64,000 nt of DNA from Arcicella rigui (GCF_034929435.1 NZ_JAYFUM010000003.1:135927-199926), one strand, 5' to 3'; shown: positions 35,001-43,476, counted from the first letter of the stretch. Numbers and translations are program-made. Notes: generated by a model not told the origin, from the sequence alone.

Positions 35001-35120
35001 GTTGCGAAAATGCAGCGAAATTTCGGTGTTGTTTAAGGTACTCTGTGCTGAAAGCTCAGTGTGGGAAATAATAGTCAGTAAAAAAAACGTTGGGATTACT
35101 AACGAAGCTAATCTTTTCAT
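32097..35120 (-). CDS. Large exported tetratricopeptide-repeat protein
   Basis: A 1007-residue protein with a cleavable signal peptide (residues 1-26, ending LSA) and about 25 tandem TPR or Sel1-like helical hairpins. Examples are YFYDQGDYARAIDYLSKSPK, YYEALAVFNNVKQ and KGDYAKAIEYFNQTIALAK. No lipobox and no other domain. It should be a periplasmic or outer-membrane-associated scaffold. It is the first gene of the operon with the barrel, HU-SPOR and TonB-like genes. Its size recalls TPR components of Bacteroidota secretion or gliding machinery, but I cannot assign it to one of these. Confidence 0.88.
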   Translation of the reverse strand: MKRLASLVIPTFFLLTIISHTELSAQSTLNNTEISLHFRNGQEYFEARNYEACRVEMSVFLEANRSFLEKDDSNIIMAEYYMVMCSLYLNFTDTELLASRFVKNHPEHPITATLFTEIGNYFYDQGDYARAIDYLSKSPKNNEEAQFRLAISHYTLQNYYEALAVFNNVKQARGTYSPASFYYAGVINFKLKNYDDAIYDFKEAELSSVYRSEVPSWLAHSYYKQGKFAEMLVYTEALLKEKNSGRKLDEVALLTAEVYFQQGNYTKAAFYYNTYKNYKSQGMLPSVAYRYGYSLYKTEQYGPASEQLKNVAASGDTLGQYAAFILGICYLKANNPNYALGAFDQARKTNFNKVVTEDADFNYGKVLLDLQRGSEAVIALEAYLQKYPNPRYEDETNELISEAYLFSNNYQAALQYIESLKKRSPRINTAYQRIAFNQAVKFYNEEKYNDARPYFEKSLITPENPETKYAAIFWKAESFSAQSQFREAIPLYISLINTNDPTTLSLKELQAKSKYALAYCYYNIQDFDRANKVFKDYAESMKGMPGTQAYQDALVRLGDTYFATRKYDDAINAYNRAIDGSKTDRDYAMYQKGLVLIAKGDSKAAKASFQALQMSFPESLYFDNAIFQEANLEFIAGNYTAAISRFTQLINNKSQSPLVPKSLLKRAIAFSNTNNLEYAITDYKNILRNYPTSPESKEALTGLQETLSEVGRPDEFTNILGEYQKVNPTDQSVMGMEYETATKLFYAEKYDKAIEALREYIRKNPISVESYEAKYLIAEAYFKQGNRPQALNYYNQVIADNKYKFVNRALIQASVIEFESNDFKNAITHYRRILNYVADKKEQQTALLGLMESYYKIQRTDSTLYYAKEVANTPDLVIGAKSRANLYSGKILMDKGDYAKAIEYFNQTIALAKDNNGAEAQYSIAQILHLQRRYKESVDMIISKFRNDFADAAPKIVGKAYLLLSDNFVRMDNVIQAKATLNSIINNHPDPEIIAEAKNKLKAIERK

Positions 35121-35344
35121 TAGAGATGATTTTAAGGGTGTTTTATCTGCTACAAAAAAGACTTTCTCTTTTTAAGCATGAAAATAATTTGTGAAACAAG
35201 CAATGGATTGTTACTTTTGACAGTAGTGAATAGGTACTGGAACATGATGCTTTTGTAATATATGAATAAAATTATCATCTGAACAGACCATTTACGACAT
35301 AAAGTATCATTTAATTTTTAAACGTTCATAACAAACATTAAATT

Positions 35345-37153
35345 ATGAAAAAAAAATCAATATTAGCGGTATTTCTCCTCTTTAGCCAATTTTTATGGGC
35401 ACAAACCCCTCCAACTCATCCCAAAATTCATTATTCACTTTCAATGGAACAAGCTCCAACTCACTATTTTGATGTAGTGGTGAAAGTTTCTAACCTTGAT
35501 GCCAAAACTAAAAGCTTGGGCTACCTTGATTTAAAAATGGCTGTTTGGACTCCCGGTTCTTATTTAGTAAGAGAATATGCCAAAAATGTTGAAAGTTTGA
35601 ACGCTTCAAATGGTTCTACAACTTTAAAGTCGGACAAAATTAATAAAAATACTTGGCGTGTATGGTTTTCTAATTCAACCAATGAGTTTTCGGTCAAGTA
35701 CAAAGTTTATGCTTATGAACTTTCAGTAAGAACTTCTTTCTTGGATGATTCTCATGGTTACTTGAATCCTGCGAGTGTATTTTTATATGTGAACGAACTT
35801 AAAAATTTCCCTTCAACGCTTACGATTACGCCTTATAAAGGTTGGAATACAATTTCAACGGCTTTAAAAGCTTTGGGTAATAATACTTTTGAAGCAGAAA
35901 ATTTAGATGTTTTGATTGACTCTCCTATCGAAATCGGTACACAAAAAGTACTTTCTTTTGATTTGAATGGTATTCCTCATAAAATCGCTATGTATGGCGA
36001 AGCTCAGTTCGACGAAGCTAAAGTAACGGCTGATTTCAAAAAAGTGTGTGAAGCAGCTCTTTCAGTAGTGGACGAACACCCTTGTAAAGATTATACTTTC
36101 TTGATTCATAACCTTTCTGCGGGTGGTGGCGGATTAGAACACCTCAATTCTACTACTTGCCAAACTTCTCGTACTGTTTATACTGATGCTAAAAGATACC
36201 AAGGTTTTTTAAGCCTAATTGCTCACGAATATTTTCACTTGTGGAATGTTAAACGTATTCGTCCAAAAGCACTTGGCCCTTTCGATTACGAAAACGAAAA
36301 TTATACGCATTTACTTTGGTTCTCGGAAGGTTGTACCAGTTTCTACCAAAGCTATATTTTACGCCGTGCGAACCTGATGACGCCAGAAGATTATTTAAAT
36401 ACTTACGCTGCGGAAATAAATACAATTGAAAACCAACCGGGAAATAAAGTACAATCGGTAGCGGAATCGAGCTGGGATGCTTGGATAAAGTATTATCGTC
36501 CGAACGAAAACTCTCGTAATAGTACCGTTTCTTACTATGATAAAGGAGCTGTATTGGGCGGTGTACTCAATTTGATGATTCTTCAGTCAACCAATGGAGC
36601 AAAAAATCTGGATGATGTGATGAAATCTTTGTACGATGAGTACTACAAAAAACAAGGACGAGGCTTTACGGATGAAGAATTCCAGAAAACTGTTGAGAAA
36701 GTAGCTGGCAAAAATTTGAATGATTTTTTCCAAAAATATATTTTCGGCACAGAAACAATTCCTTATAATACTTACTTGTCGGCTGTGGGTATGCGTTTAG
36801 TTGATAAAAATGCTGAAAAGAATGACCCATATATTGGTGCAGAATTCAGAGCAGGGGGTTTAAGAATTACTTCAATCATTAAAGATTCTCCTGCCTATAA
36901 CGATGGACTAAACATTGGCGATGAAATACTTCAAATCGATGGTATTAACTGCAATAAAACTGATGACCTTTTAAAAGCCATTAGCGGTAAAAAAATCGGA
37001 GATGTGATTTCTTTCAAAGTAAAAAGAGATGGTTTAGAAAAAACTTACTTGGTGAACTTACAAAGAAACCCTACCAAAAATTTTGTAATTGAAGCACTTC
37101 CTTCACAAACCCCAGAGCAATTAGCCCTTTATAAAAAGTGGTTGTATTTATAG
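35345..37153 (+). CDS. M61 family glycyl-aminopeptidase-like metalloprotease with PDZ domain
   Basis: A 602-residue exported protease with a signal peptide (residues 1-19, LAVFLLFSQFLWAQ). The zinc site is HEYFHLWNVKRIRP (HExxH, ~residue 296), with the third ligand expected in WFSEGCTSFY. AGGGGLEHLNS upstream is a family marker. A C-terminal PDZ domain (~490-580, GGLRITSIIKDSPAYNDGLNIGDEILQIDG) probably selects substrates. M61 enzymes release N-terminal glycine or act as general aminopeptidases. It is divergent from the envelope operon across 224 bases. Confidence 0.93.
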   Translation: MKKKSILAVFLLFSQFLWAQTPPTHPKIHYSLSMEQAPTHYFDVVVKVSNLDAKTKSLGYLDLKMAVWTPGSYLVREYAKNVESLNASNGSTTLKSDKINKNTWRVWFSNSTNEFSVKYKVYAYELSVRTSFLDDSHGYLNPASVFLYVNELKNFPSTLTITPYKGWNTISTALKALGNNTFEAENLDVLIDSPIEIGTQKVLSFDLNGIPHKIAMYGEAQFDEAKVTADFKKVCEAALSVVDEHPCKDYTFLIHNLSAGGGGLEHLNSTTCQTSRTVYTDAKRYQGFLSLIAHEYFHLWNVKRIRPKALGPFDYENENYTHLLWFSEGCTSFYQSYILRRANLMTPEDYLNTYAAEINTIENQPGNKVQSVAESSWDAWIKYYRPNENSRNSTVSYYDKGAVLGGVLNLMILQSTNGAKNLDDVMKSLYDEYYKKQGRGFTDEEFQKTVEKVAGKNLNDFFQKYIFGTETIPYNTYLSAVGMRLVDKNAEKNDPYIGAEFRAGGLRITSIIKDSPAYNDGLNIGDEILQIDGINCNKTDDLLKAISGKKIGDVISFKVKRDGLEKTYLVNLQRNPTKNFVIEALPSQTPEQLALYKKWLYL

Positions 37154-37219
37154 TAATAGTGATTGGTAATTAGAGATTGGTGATTAGTTTTCAATATCCT
37201 GAAAATCAATTATTTATTC

Positions 37220-37268
37220 TTAAAAAACAAAAAGCTTGGAATTATCTTCCAAGCTTTTTGTTTTTTAA
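37220..37268. terminator. Bidirectional terminator after the M61 gene
   Basis: A 21-base inverted repeat (37220-37240 and 37248-37268) with A- and T-rich ends between convergent genes. Confidence 0.9.
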
Positions 37269-37308
37269 GAAATTACAAAATCGTAAATCCTCAATCACAA
37301 ATCCCAAA

Positions 37309-37551
37309 TTAATAGTCTCCCATTAATTCGCCTAAATCCTCATACATTTCTTTAAAACGTTGTATGATTTTCTGAATAAACTCCTCTGTTACCATCGCTC
37401 TCACTTCGGCTTCCGAAACGTCCATTTCTGAAATTTTATATACTTGTTCTAAATCTGCTGTCTCGAATTTTACAAAAAACTTTGCATTCCATTTATACAA
37501 TGAAATTTTTAAGTCGGGACTCGAACCTTCTAATTCACCAATAAAATACAT
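37309..37551 (-). CDS. Small acidic hypothetical protein
   Basis: An 80-residue acidic protein: a beta-rich first half (MYFIGELEGSSPDLKISLYKW, then FFVKFETADLEQVYKI) and a helical second half (EEFIQKIIQRFKEMYEDLGELM). There is no signal peptide or known motif that I recognise. It starts 19 bases after the cyclophilin stop and is probably cotranscribed with it. Codon use and spacing support a real gene. Confidence 0.75.
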   Translation of the reverse strand: MYFIGELEGSSPDLKISLYKWNAKFFVKFETADLEQVYKISEMDVSEAEVRAMVTEEFIQKIIQRFKEMYEDLGELMGDY

Positions 37552-37570
37552 CTTCTTGTGATTAGGTTAA

Positions 37571-38014
37571 CTAAGCTTGTTCTTCGATAATCGTAATTTT
37601 CTGAATTTTATCTCCTTGACGGATTGCGTCAATTACTTCTAATCCTTCTACTACTTTACCGAAACATGTATGGTTACGGTCGAGGTGAGCAGTATTTTTA
37701 CGGCTATGGCAGATAAAAAACTGAGAACCACCAGTATTTCTACCACGGTGAGCCATTGACAAAACACCACGGTCATGGTATTGATTTCCGCCTGTTAATT
37801 CACATGGAATGCTATACCCAGGACCACCACCACCTGTACCCGTTGGGTCGCCACCTTGAATCACGAAATCAGGAATTACTCTGTGGAAAGTAACGCCATC
37901 ATAAAAACCACTTTTTGATAAATCAACAAAGTTTTTTACGTGAATTGGAGCGTCTTGCTCAAAAAATTCTATTACCATCAAACCTTTATCGGTTAGCATT
38001 TCGGCTTTAATCAT
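37571..38014 (-). CDS. Cyclophilin-type peptidyl-prolyl cis-trans isomerase
   Basis: A 147-residue cytoplasmic cyclophilin. The catalytic arginine lies in FHRVIPDFVIQGGDPTGTGGGGPGYSIPCE, followed by GVLSMAHRGRNTGGSQFFICH and HLDRNHTCFGKVVEGLEVID. No signal peptide, so it resembles PpiB rather than PpiA. It speeds proline isomerisation in folding proteins. A -7-like box (TAATTTTG on the minus strand, 38058-38051) is upstream. The 80-residue acidic protein gene follows. Confidence 0.94.
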   Translation of the reverse strand: MIKAEMLTDKGLMVIEFFEQDAPIHVKNFVDLSKSGFYDGVTFHRVIPDFVIQGGDPTGTGGGGPGYSIPCELTGGNQYHDRGVLSMAHRGRNTGGSQFFICHSRKNTAHLDRNHTCFGKVVEGLEVIDAIRQGDKIQKITIIEEQA

Positions 38015-38163
38015 TGTAATGTTTTTTAAATTTTGTAAACTAATAGCCTACAAAATTAAGGACAAATATGCGAATGTCATTACGCTCAGAAAAATTTGAG
38101 CAAATTTTGATAGCCAAGAGCCGATTAAAGTAAGATGTAGAGATTCCTTTGAACAAAATAGCG

Positions 38164-38171
38164 TAATTTTG
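38164..38171 (+). promoter_or_regulatory. -7 box (TAATTTTG) for the TPR lipoprotein gene
   Basis: An exact TAnnTTTG match. No TTG at the usual -33 distance. Transcription should start near 38177. Confidence 0.45.
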
Positions 38172-38233
38172 TCTTTTAACTGAAACACAAATCTCCATTG
38201 ATACCATTACCAAAGACTAATTCTCCATTTTTC

Positions 38234-39136
38234 GTGAAAACAAAATCAATACTCTTCCTTATCCTCTGTTTGTTAGTAGCTGCCTGTGGTGCTGATAAAA
38301 AAGAAGAAGCCATCAAATTTTTCAAAAGAGGCAATTACAAATTAAAAGACAAAGAATATCAAGAAGCCATTCATTGGTTTGATGAAGCCATCATCAAAGA
38401 CCCAAAATTTGCAGATGCTTACAACAACAGAGCGTTGGCATATCAGCAATTAGATTTGTTGGATGAAGCCATCGAAAATTTTAACCAAGCCATCGATTTG
38501 GATAAAAAGTACTGGGAAGCTTATTATAATCGTTCGGAAGTATTTTTTCAAAAAGGGGATTTTTCAAATGCTTTGTCGGATTTAGAAAAAATTGCAGTTC
38601 CTTTTAAAGATTCTGCTTTCTATTTCGTGAGTTTAGGCAATGTAAAAGTCCAGTTGAATAATACCGCTGGAGCAACTGCCGATTACGAAAAGGCAATTAG
38701 AATTGACCCTAAAAATGCTGAGGCTTACACCAATCACGGTTTTATTTTCTTTGAAAATAAACAATATGATTTGGCAAAAAAGGATTTTCAGAAAGCTATT
38801 TCCTTAAATCCCAAACAAGATTTTGCTCTTAACAATTTGGCATTTATTCTTTCAGAGCAACAACTTTACTCAGAAGCTAAAATCTATGCAGAAAAAGCCT
38901 TGGCTATAAAACCTACGGATGCCATTTACTTGAATAATTATGGCAATATTTTATTGCAATTGGGTGAATTGGCAAAAGCCAAAGAATACTTAGAGCGTTC
39001 GCTCAGAATAAATCCTAATAATGCTTACACGCTTAGAAACTTAGGGTATTATTTTCAAAAAATGGGCAACGAAGCTGAGGCAAACAAAAACTTTGATGCT
39101 GCCAAAAAATTAGATGATTCTATTGAAATAAAATGA
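38234..39136 (+). CDS. TPR-repeat lipoprotein
   Basis: A 300-residue protein from the GTG at 38234, which gives a compact lipoprotein signal (VKTKSILFLILCLLVAACG, Cys at residue 18). An in-frame TTG at 38198 would add 12 residues (NSPFF and upstream) and is less typical. The mature protein is seven or so TPRs (NYKLKDKEYQEAIHWFDEAI, YWEAYYNRSEVFFQKGDF, NNYGNILLQLGELAKAKEYL). Anchored to the inner or outer membrane, it is probably a scaffold. Partners are unknown. There is no ATG in a sensible place. Confidence 0.85.
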   Translation: MKTKSILFLILCLLVAACGADKKEEAIKFFKRGNYKLKDKEYQEAIHWFDEAIIKDPKFADAYNNRALAYQQLDLLDEAIENFNQAIDLDKKYWEAYYNRSEVFFQKGDFSNALSDLEKIAVPFKDSAFYFVSLGNVKVQLNNTAGATADYEKAIRIDPKNAEAYTNHGFIFFENKQYDLAKKDFQKAISLNPKQDFALNNLAFILSEQQLYSEAKIYAEKALAIKPTDAIYLNNYGNILLQLGELAKAKEYLERSLRINPNNAYTLRNLGYYFQKMGNEAEANKNFDAAKKLDDSIEIK

Positions 39137-39150
39137 GTGATTAAGTAATT

Positions 39151-39194
39151 ACAAGATTGAGTAATTGAACATTATGAAAATTACTCAATCTTGT
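39151..39194. terminator. Stem-loop between the TPR lipoprotein gene and menD
   Basis: Perfect 16-base arms (39151-39166 and 39179-39194), 12-base loop, between convergent genes. The flanks are AT-rich but without a clean T-run. Confidence 0.7.
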
Positions 39195-39228
39195 ATTATA
39201 ATCAATTAAAAACACTAATCACTACTTA

Positions 39229-40947
39229 TTAATACACAAAGCCTTCTTTAAACTTCTTGAATACTTCTGTATTATTCACCGCATTTGTTTCTATTTCTAT
39301 CAACTTCGCTTTTCCTTCTTTACTACAAAATGCTTCGATGGATGCTGATAATTTTTCAATATTATCCACAAAAAAGTATTCTAAATTGGCTTCTTGGGCT
39401 GTTGTATCCGCTTTGTAAGATTGTACGGTTTCAAAATAATCATTCAATTCGGCTTGTTTACTTGGGCCATCAATCATTCTAAAAATTCCGCCACCATGAT
39501 TATTCAACAAGATAATTCTCAAATTATCAGGCACATAACGATTCCACAGGGCATTTCTATCATAAAAAAAGGCCAGGTCGCCCACCAATAAATAAACCAA
39601 TTTATCTGTCGTAAGAGCCGCACCTAAAGCCGTACTCACACAGCCATCTATGCCACTTGTTCCTCTATTCGCAAATACTTCAATCTTTTTGTTTGCAGAC
39701 ACTGTCAAGTAATTGGCATAACGTACCGACATAGAATTCGCCAAATGCAACTGACTATTCGGACAAAGTGCGTCCATGATTTGCTTGATGGCATAAAATT
39801 CATTCAAAGAGACTTGATGAAAACTTTCACTAAAAAAGTTTTCAATATAAACATTGGCTTTGGTTTCAGCTTTCTGCCAAGTATTCAAATATTCGCCATC
39901 TCTTTCTTCTTCATCCCCGTTTTTGAATTGACGAAAGTCTAATTCTTCCAACATTTTTTTGAAAAAGTACAAAGGCTCTACGGCTAATACTTGCGTCAGG
40001 GATTGAAAAGTATCAATTAAATGCTCGTTCAAACTCAAATGCCAATGCTCAATTGCCTTGTGTTTTCTCAAGTATGTTTTAAAACTCTTTGAAATGAATG
40101 ATTTTCCGAAAGTAATCAATAATTCAGGTGCTAATTCAGCATCGGCTTTTGGCAAAAAAGTATCATGCTTACTAATGGCTTCAAAAGATAAATTACTGAT
40201 AATATCGCCTAAAACAGGAATTTGAAACTCTGCTTGAATTTTTGCTAATACTTCCGAAAGTTCGGGCTGGTAATCATCTTGTCCGCCAGCAATCAAAATA
40301 TTATCGTACTGCTCTATTTTTTGTAATAATTCAGCCCAAACTTCAGTCGATAATATAGCCTCGGTTTTCGTTCTTTCGATAATTCTAACATTTCTATCAA
40401 ACTCGACAACCTCATTTTCAAGTGGATAAAACGGCTCACGCAAAGGAATATTAATATGAACTGGGCCTTTTGGAAAAGTATTTGCCAAATTAACGGCTTG
40501 GTTTACCGTTCTTTCAATATGCCAGATAGCGTCTGGATGACTATAATCTGCTCCTATTTCAAAACTTTTCTTGACGTGTTTTCCAAAAATATCGGTTTGA
40601 TAAATGGTTTGTCCATCGTGTTGATGAATCCATTCTTTAGGTCGGTCTGCGGTTAAAACAATCAGGGGAATTTCCAAAAAGAAAGCTTCTGCCACCGCTG
40701 GGGCATAATTATAGGCTGCCGAACCAGAAGTACAACAAATTGCCACGGCTTCTTTGCTACTTTGAGCCATGCCCATAGCGATAAAAGCTGCCGAACGTTC
40801 ATCTGAAATCGAAAAAGTTTGAATATCCGGATGACGAGCCAAAGCAATTGTTAAAGGAGCATTTCTTGAACCGGGAGAAATAATAGCACGCTTTAGCCCT
40901 TTCTTTGAAAGGATTGCTACCAAATTAACGATGGGTTGTAAAAGCAT
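39229..40947 (-). CDS. menD: 2-succinyl-5-enolpyruvyl-6-hydroxy-3-cyclohexene-1-carboxylate synthase
   Basis: A 572-residue ThDP-dependent enzyme of menaquinone synthesis. It joins 2-oxoglutarate (as succinyl semialdehyde) to isochorismate. Early motifs are ISPGSRNAPLTIALA and DERSAAFIAMGMAQ, with the catalytic Glu equivalent in the latter. LLVGDLAFFYDRNALW supplies the GDL...N ThDP-Mg motif. LTADRPKEWIHQHDGQTIYQ is characteristic of MenD. Other men genes are not adjacent. It fits an organism that respires with menaquinone. Confidence 0.96.
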   Translation of the reverse strand: MLLQPIVNLVAILSKKGLKRAIISPGSRNAPLTIALARHPDIQTFSISDERSAAFIAMGMAQSSKEAVAICCTSGSAAYNYAPAVAEAFFLEIPLIVLTADRPKEWIHQHDGQTIYQTDIFGKHVKKSFEIGADYSHPDAIWHIERTVNQAVNLANTFPKGPVHINIPLREPFYPLENEVVEFDRNVRIIERTKTEAILSTEVWAELLQKIEQYDNILIAGGQDDYQPELSEVLAKIQAEFQIPVLGDIISNLSFEAISKHDTFLPKADAELAPELLITFGKSFISKSFKTYLRKHKAIEHWHLSLNEHLIDTFQSLTQVLAVEPLYFFKKMLEELDFRQFKNGDEEERDGEYLNTWQKAETKANVYIENFFSESFHQVSLNEFYAIKQIMDALCPNSQLHLANSMSVRYANYLTVSANKKIEVFANRGTSGIDGCVSTALGAALTTDKLVYLLVGDLAFFYDRNALWNRYVPDNLRIILLNNHGGGIFRMIDGPSKQAELNDYFETVQSYKADTTAQEANLEYFFVDNIEKLSASIEAFCSKEGKAKLIEIETNAVNNTEVFKKFKEGFVY

Positions 40948-40990
40948 AAATACTCAGAGATTAGTAAAAGCTTAGTGCAATTGAAAAAGA

Positions 40991-41029
40991 AAAAGCGTAA
41001 TCAATTGAAAAACAATTAATTACGCTTTT
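40991..41029 (-). terminator. Terminator of tRNA-Met
   Basis: 17-base arms (40991-41007 and 41013-41029) with one mismatch and a 5-base loop, followed on the minus strand by a U-rich tract. It lies directly after the tRNA 3' end. Confidence 0.8.
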
Positions 41030-41035
41030 AAAAAG

Positions 41036-41109
41036 TAGCGGGAAGCAGGATCGAACTGCCGACCTTAGGGTTATGAATCCTACGCTCTAACCATCTGAGC
41101 TATCCCGCT
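41036..41109 (-). tRNA. tRNA-Met (anticodon CAT), elongator type
   Basis: A 74-base cloverleaf on the minus strand. The acceptor stem AGCGGGA pairs fully with TCCCGCT. The D-arm is GCTC...GAGC, the anticodon loop TTCATAA, the T-arm GGCAG/CTGCT, and the discriminator A. CCA is not encoded. A paired 1:72 position and ordinary D-arm exclude an initiator. tRNA-Ile2 (CAT with modified C34) is the alternative. The anticodon stem has an A31-C39 mismatch. Confidence 0.9.
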
Positions 41110-41123
41110 GTCGTATTGTGGTG

Positions 41124-41155
41124 CAAAAGTACGGAAATAGTTTTCTACTAACAAA
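41124..41155 (-). promoter_or_regulatory. Promoter of tRNA-Met
   Basis: Minus strand: TTTG at 41155-41152, exactly 20 bases, TACTTTTG at 41131-41124, about 15 bases before the mature tRNA 5' end. Confidence 0.8.
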
Positions 41156-41298
41156 TCTTTTCTCAAAAAACTTTTCATCTTTTTAAAAATAGATTTCAAC
41201 AAGAAAAAAAATGAAAAAATATTTTTGCGGTAAATCACTGACAATCAATAAAAACAAAAAAGCTTTTTCACAAATTTTCTGAAAGTAAAAAAAAATGC

Positions 41299-41328
41299 TT
41301 GCGTATTTCTTTAACATTTATACCTTTG
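41299..41328 (+). promoter_or_regulatory. Promoter of the START-like gene
   Basis: TTG at 41299-41301, 19 bases, TACCTTTG at 41321-41328. Predicts a leader of about 75 bases. Confidence 0.65.
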
Positions 41329-41408
41329 CCAATACAGAGTTTCGGAAGTCTATTACTCAATAATCTTTACTGTTAGTTTACTGAGTAACCAATACCTTTA
41401 AAATATTT

Positions 41409-41807
41409 ATGAATATGAGCAAACATAAATTTGTCGTTGAATTTGAATTGAGAGCATCTCCAAAGGTACTATTCCCTTACATAAGTTCGGCTTCGGGCCT
41501 ACAACAGTGGTTTGCAGAAAAAGTAACACTCAAGGATAGCTCTACTTTTGATTTTTCTTGGGATGGCGACAGCCATATTGCCAAATTATCACAATTACGT
41601 TTAAATAAATCAGCAAAGTTTGATTTTATCCCTTCAAATCCAGACGATAGAGATCATAACTATATTGAATTTAAAATGGAGGTAAGTGATTTAACGGGCT
41701 CTACTTATTTAAAAATTGTAGATTATTCTGAAAATACAGATGACAATGAACTACAAGAATTGTGGGAAGACCTCATTTATAAATTAAAAGAGATTGTTGG
41801 GAATTAA
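41409..41807 (+). CDS. START-like (SRPBCC/AHSA1) domain protein
   Basis: A 132-residue protein with the helix-grip layout: VVEFELRASPKVLFPYISSASGLQQWFAEKV at the N terminus, strands in the middle, and a long C-terminal helix (NELQELWEDLIYKLKEIVG). The first two codons are followed by a second ATG (41415), and either could be used. The family binds hydrophobic ligands or acts with Hsp90. The ligand is unknown. It has its own promoter and sits just upstream of the LptF/G-like permease gene. Confidence 0.85.
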   Translation: MNMSKHKFVVEFELRASPKVLFPYISSASGLQQWFAEKVTLKDSSTFDFSWDGDSHIAKLSQLRLNKSAKFDFIPSNPDDRDHNYIEFKMEVSDLTGSTYLKIVDYSENTDDNELQELWEDLIYKLKEIVGN

Positions 41808-41869
41808 AGTTTTTTAACATCTTTCATAAATCCTAATTATTTATTTTTGCGTTTAATTAAAAACGCACG

Positions 41870-41903
41870 ACGCTCGTGTTTTTCAGAAAATACGAGCGTT
41901 TTA
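41870..41903 (+). terminator. Terminator or leader hairpin before the LptF/G gene
   Basis: Stem ACGCTCGT / ACGAGCGT (41870-41877 and 41892-41899) followed by TTTT. It could end the START-like transcript. A -7-like box TATTTTTG at 41842-41849 lies upstream of it, so it may instead sit in the permease leader. Confidence 0.65.
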
Positions 41904-41913
41904 CTTATCAAGC

Positions 41914-43395
41914 ATGATAAAGAAAATTGATAAACTGATTCTTAATGCCTTTTGGCAACCTTTTGTAATGACCTTGGCCGTGGTCATTTTCATTTTTTTA
42001 ATGAGGCTTATTCTTGCCTATTTTGCCGACCTCTTTGGAAAAGATTTGGGCGTAGAAGTATATCTTGAATTGTTTTTCTACTTTAGTCTCATTACCATTC
42101 CTATTGCTTTGCCTTTGGCAATGCTTCTTTCGACACTGATGACCTATGGAAAATTGGGAGAATTTTTTGAGCTAACGGCCATCAAAAGTGCGGGAATTTC
42201 TATGACTCGTGCTATGCAACCCATGTTTATCGTGGCGGTACTCATCAGTATTTTTGCATTTTGGTTCAATAACGTGGCTTTGCCTTGGGCAAACTTAAAA
42301 GGTTATCGACTTTTGTATGATATAAAAACTACCAAAACTACACTCAATATCAAAGAGGGTATTTTTTATAATGATTTGCCCGGTTACAGCATAAAAGTTG
42401 CTAAGAAGTATCCTGATAATAAAACTCTCAAGAATGTCATCATTTTTGACCATACCAAAAATGACGGCGATAAGCACGTTACTTTGGCAGATTCGGCTCT
42501 GATGTACACCATCATGGATAAACAATATTTAATATTTGAGCTTTTTAATGGCAATGATTATGTGGAAGATGCCGACAGAACATCTAATAATAATCAGACT
42601 GATTTGGCGGCTCATAATTTTAGAAAAAGTAAAGTAGTCATGAGCTTGGCGGCTTTTGATATGCACAAAACTGAAGAAGAGCAGTTTAAGCATTATCAAA
42701 TGATGAGAAGTTTTAGTGAATTGGCTAATGATTCGGATTCACTTAAAAGAGATTATAATAAACTGAGAGAAAATTTCTATGAAAACTCAAGGTCTTATTA
42801 TATCTATGAAATGAATAAACTCCCCCAAGTACTTAATGAGGAGCAGAAAAAATTATTCAAAACTAAAAATAGTACGATTGATTCGCTGATTAAAAAAAGA
42901 GACACCCGAACAGCCAATCCATTCCAGAACATTGACTTTGCTATTTCTCAAACGAATAATGTACTAAGTTATGTGGAAAATAATATTTCAGCCTTAGCCA
43001 CAAAAGGTGAAGATTTTAGAAAAACAGATTTGGAATGGCATCATAAATTTACGAATGCTATTGCTGTGTTTGTGATGTTTTTAATTGGAGCACCACTCGG
43101 AGGGATTATCAAAAAAGGAGGATTTGGTATGCCCGTAGTAATTGCTATTTTCTTTTTTATCTTGATGTATGTAATGACCCAGCAAGGCGATAAAGCAGCC
43201 AAAGAAAGTAGAGTAATTGTGCAGATTGGAGCTTGGGCTTCCAATACTGTTCTTTTCTTGATAGGTTTATATTTTCTGAGTAAAGCCAAAAATGATTCAA
43301 GGCTCTTTGAAAGCGATGTTTACATTATTTATTTCAATCAATTGAAAGAAAAACTCAATAAAACTAAGATTTATAAGTTATTATTCAACAATTAG
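41914..43395 (+). CDS. LptF/LptG (YjgP/YjgQ) family permease
   Basis: A 493-residue inner-membrane protein. Three transmembrane helices at the N terminus (~13-35, 50-75 and 100-125; KIDKLILNAFWQPFVMTLAVVIFIFLMRLIL is typical) precede a large periplasmic beta-jellyroll region that is here enlarged by charged helices (~255-365). Three helices follow at the C terminus (~380-460, VMFLIGAPLGGIIKKGGFGMPVVIAIFFF). With LptB2 it extracts lipopolysaccharide from the inner membrane. I cannot tell F from G; the partner gene is not adjacent. Confidence 0.9.
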   Translation: MIKKIDKLILNAFWQPFVMTLAVVIFIFLMRLILAYFADLFGKDLGVEVYLELFFYFSLITIPIALPLAMLLSTLMTYGKLGEFFELTAIKSAGISMTRAMQPMFIVAVLISIFAFWFNNVALPWANLKGYRLLYDIKTTKTTLNIKEGIFYNDLPGYSIKVAKKYPDNKTLKNVIIFDHTKNDGDKHVTLADSALMYTIMDKQYLIFELFNGNDYVEDADRTSNNNQTDLAAHNFRKSKVVMSLAAFDMHKTEEEQFKHYQMMRSFSELANDSDSLKRDYNKLRENFYENSRSYYIYEMNKLPQVLNEEQKKLFKTKNSTIDSLIKKRDTRTANPFQNIDFAISQTNNVLSYVENNISALATKGEDFRKTDLEWHHKFTNAIAVFVMFLIGAPLGGIIKKGGFGMPVVIAIFFFILMYVMTQQGDKAAKESRVIVQIGAWASNTVLFLIGLYFLSKAKNDSRLFESDVYIIYFNQLKEKLNKTKIYKLLFNN

Positions 43396-43404
43396 TAGAA
43401 TAGA

Positions 43405-43436
43405 TTTGTGAATGGCATAAAAAAACATTACTTTTG
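43405..43436 (+). promoter_or_regulatory. Promoter of rpsO
   Basis: TTTG at 43405-43408, exactly 20 bases, TACTTTTG at 43429-43436. A full consensus match; the leader is about 35 bases. Confidence 0.8.
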
Positions 43437-43476
43437 CACGTTTTCATATTTTATAACATTTTAAAACTGGTTGAAG

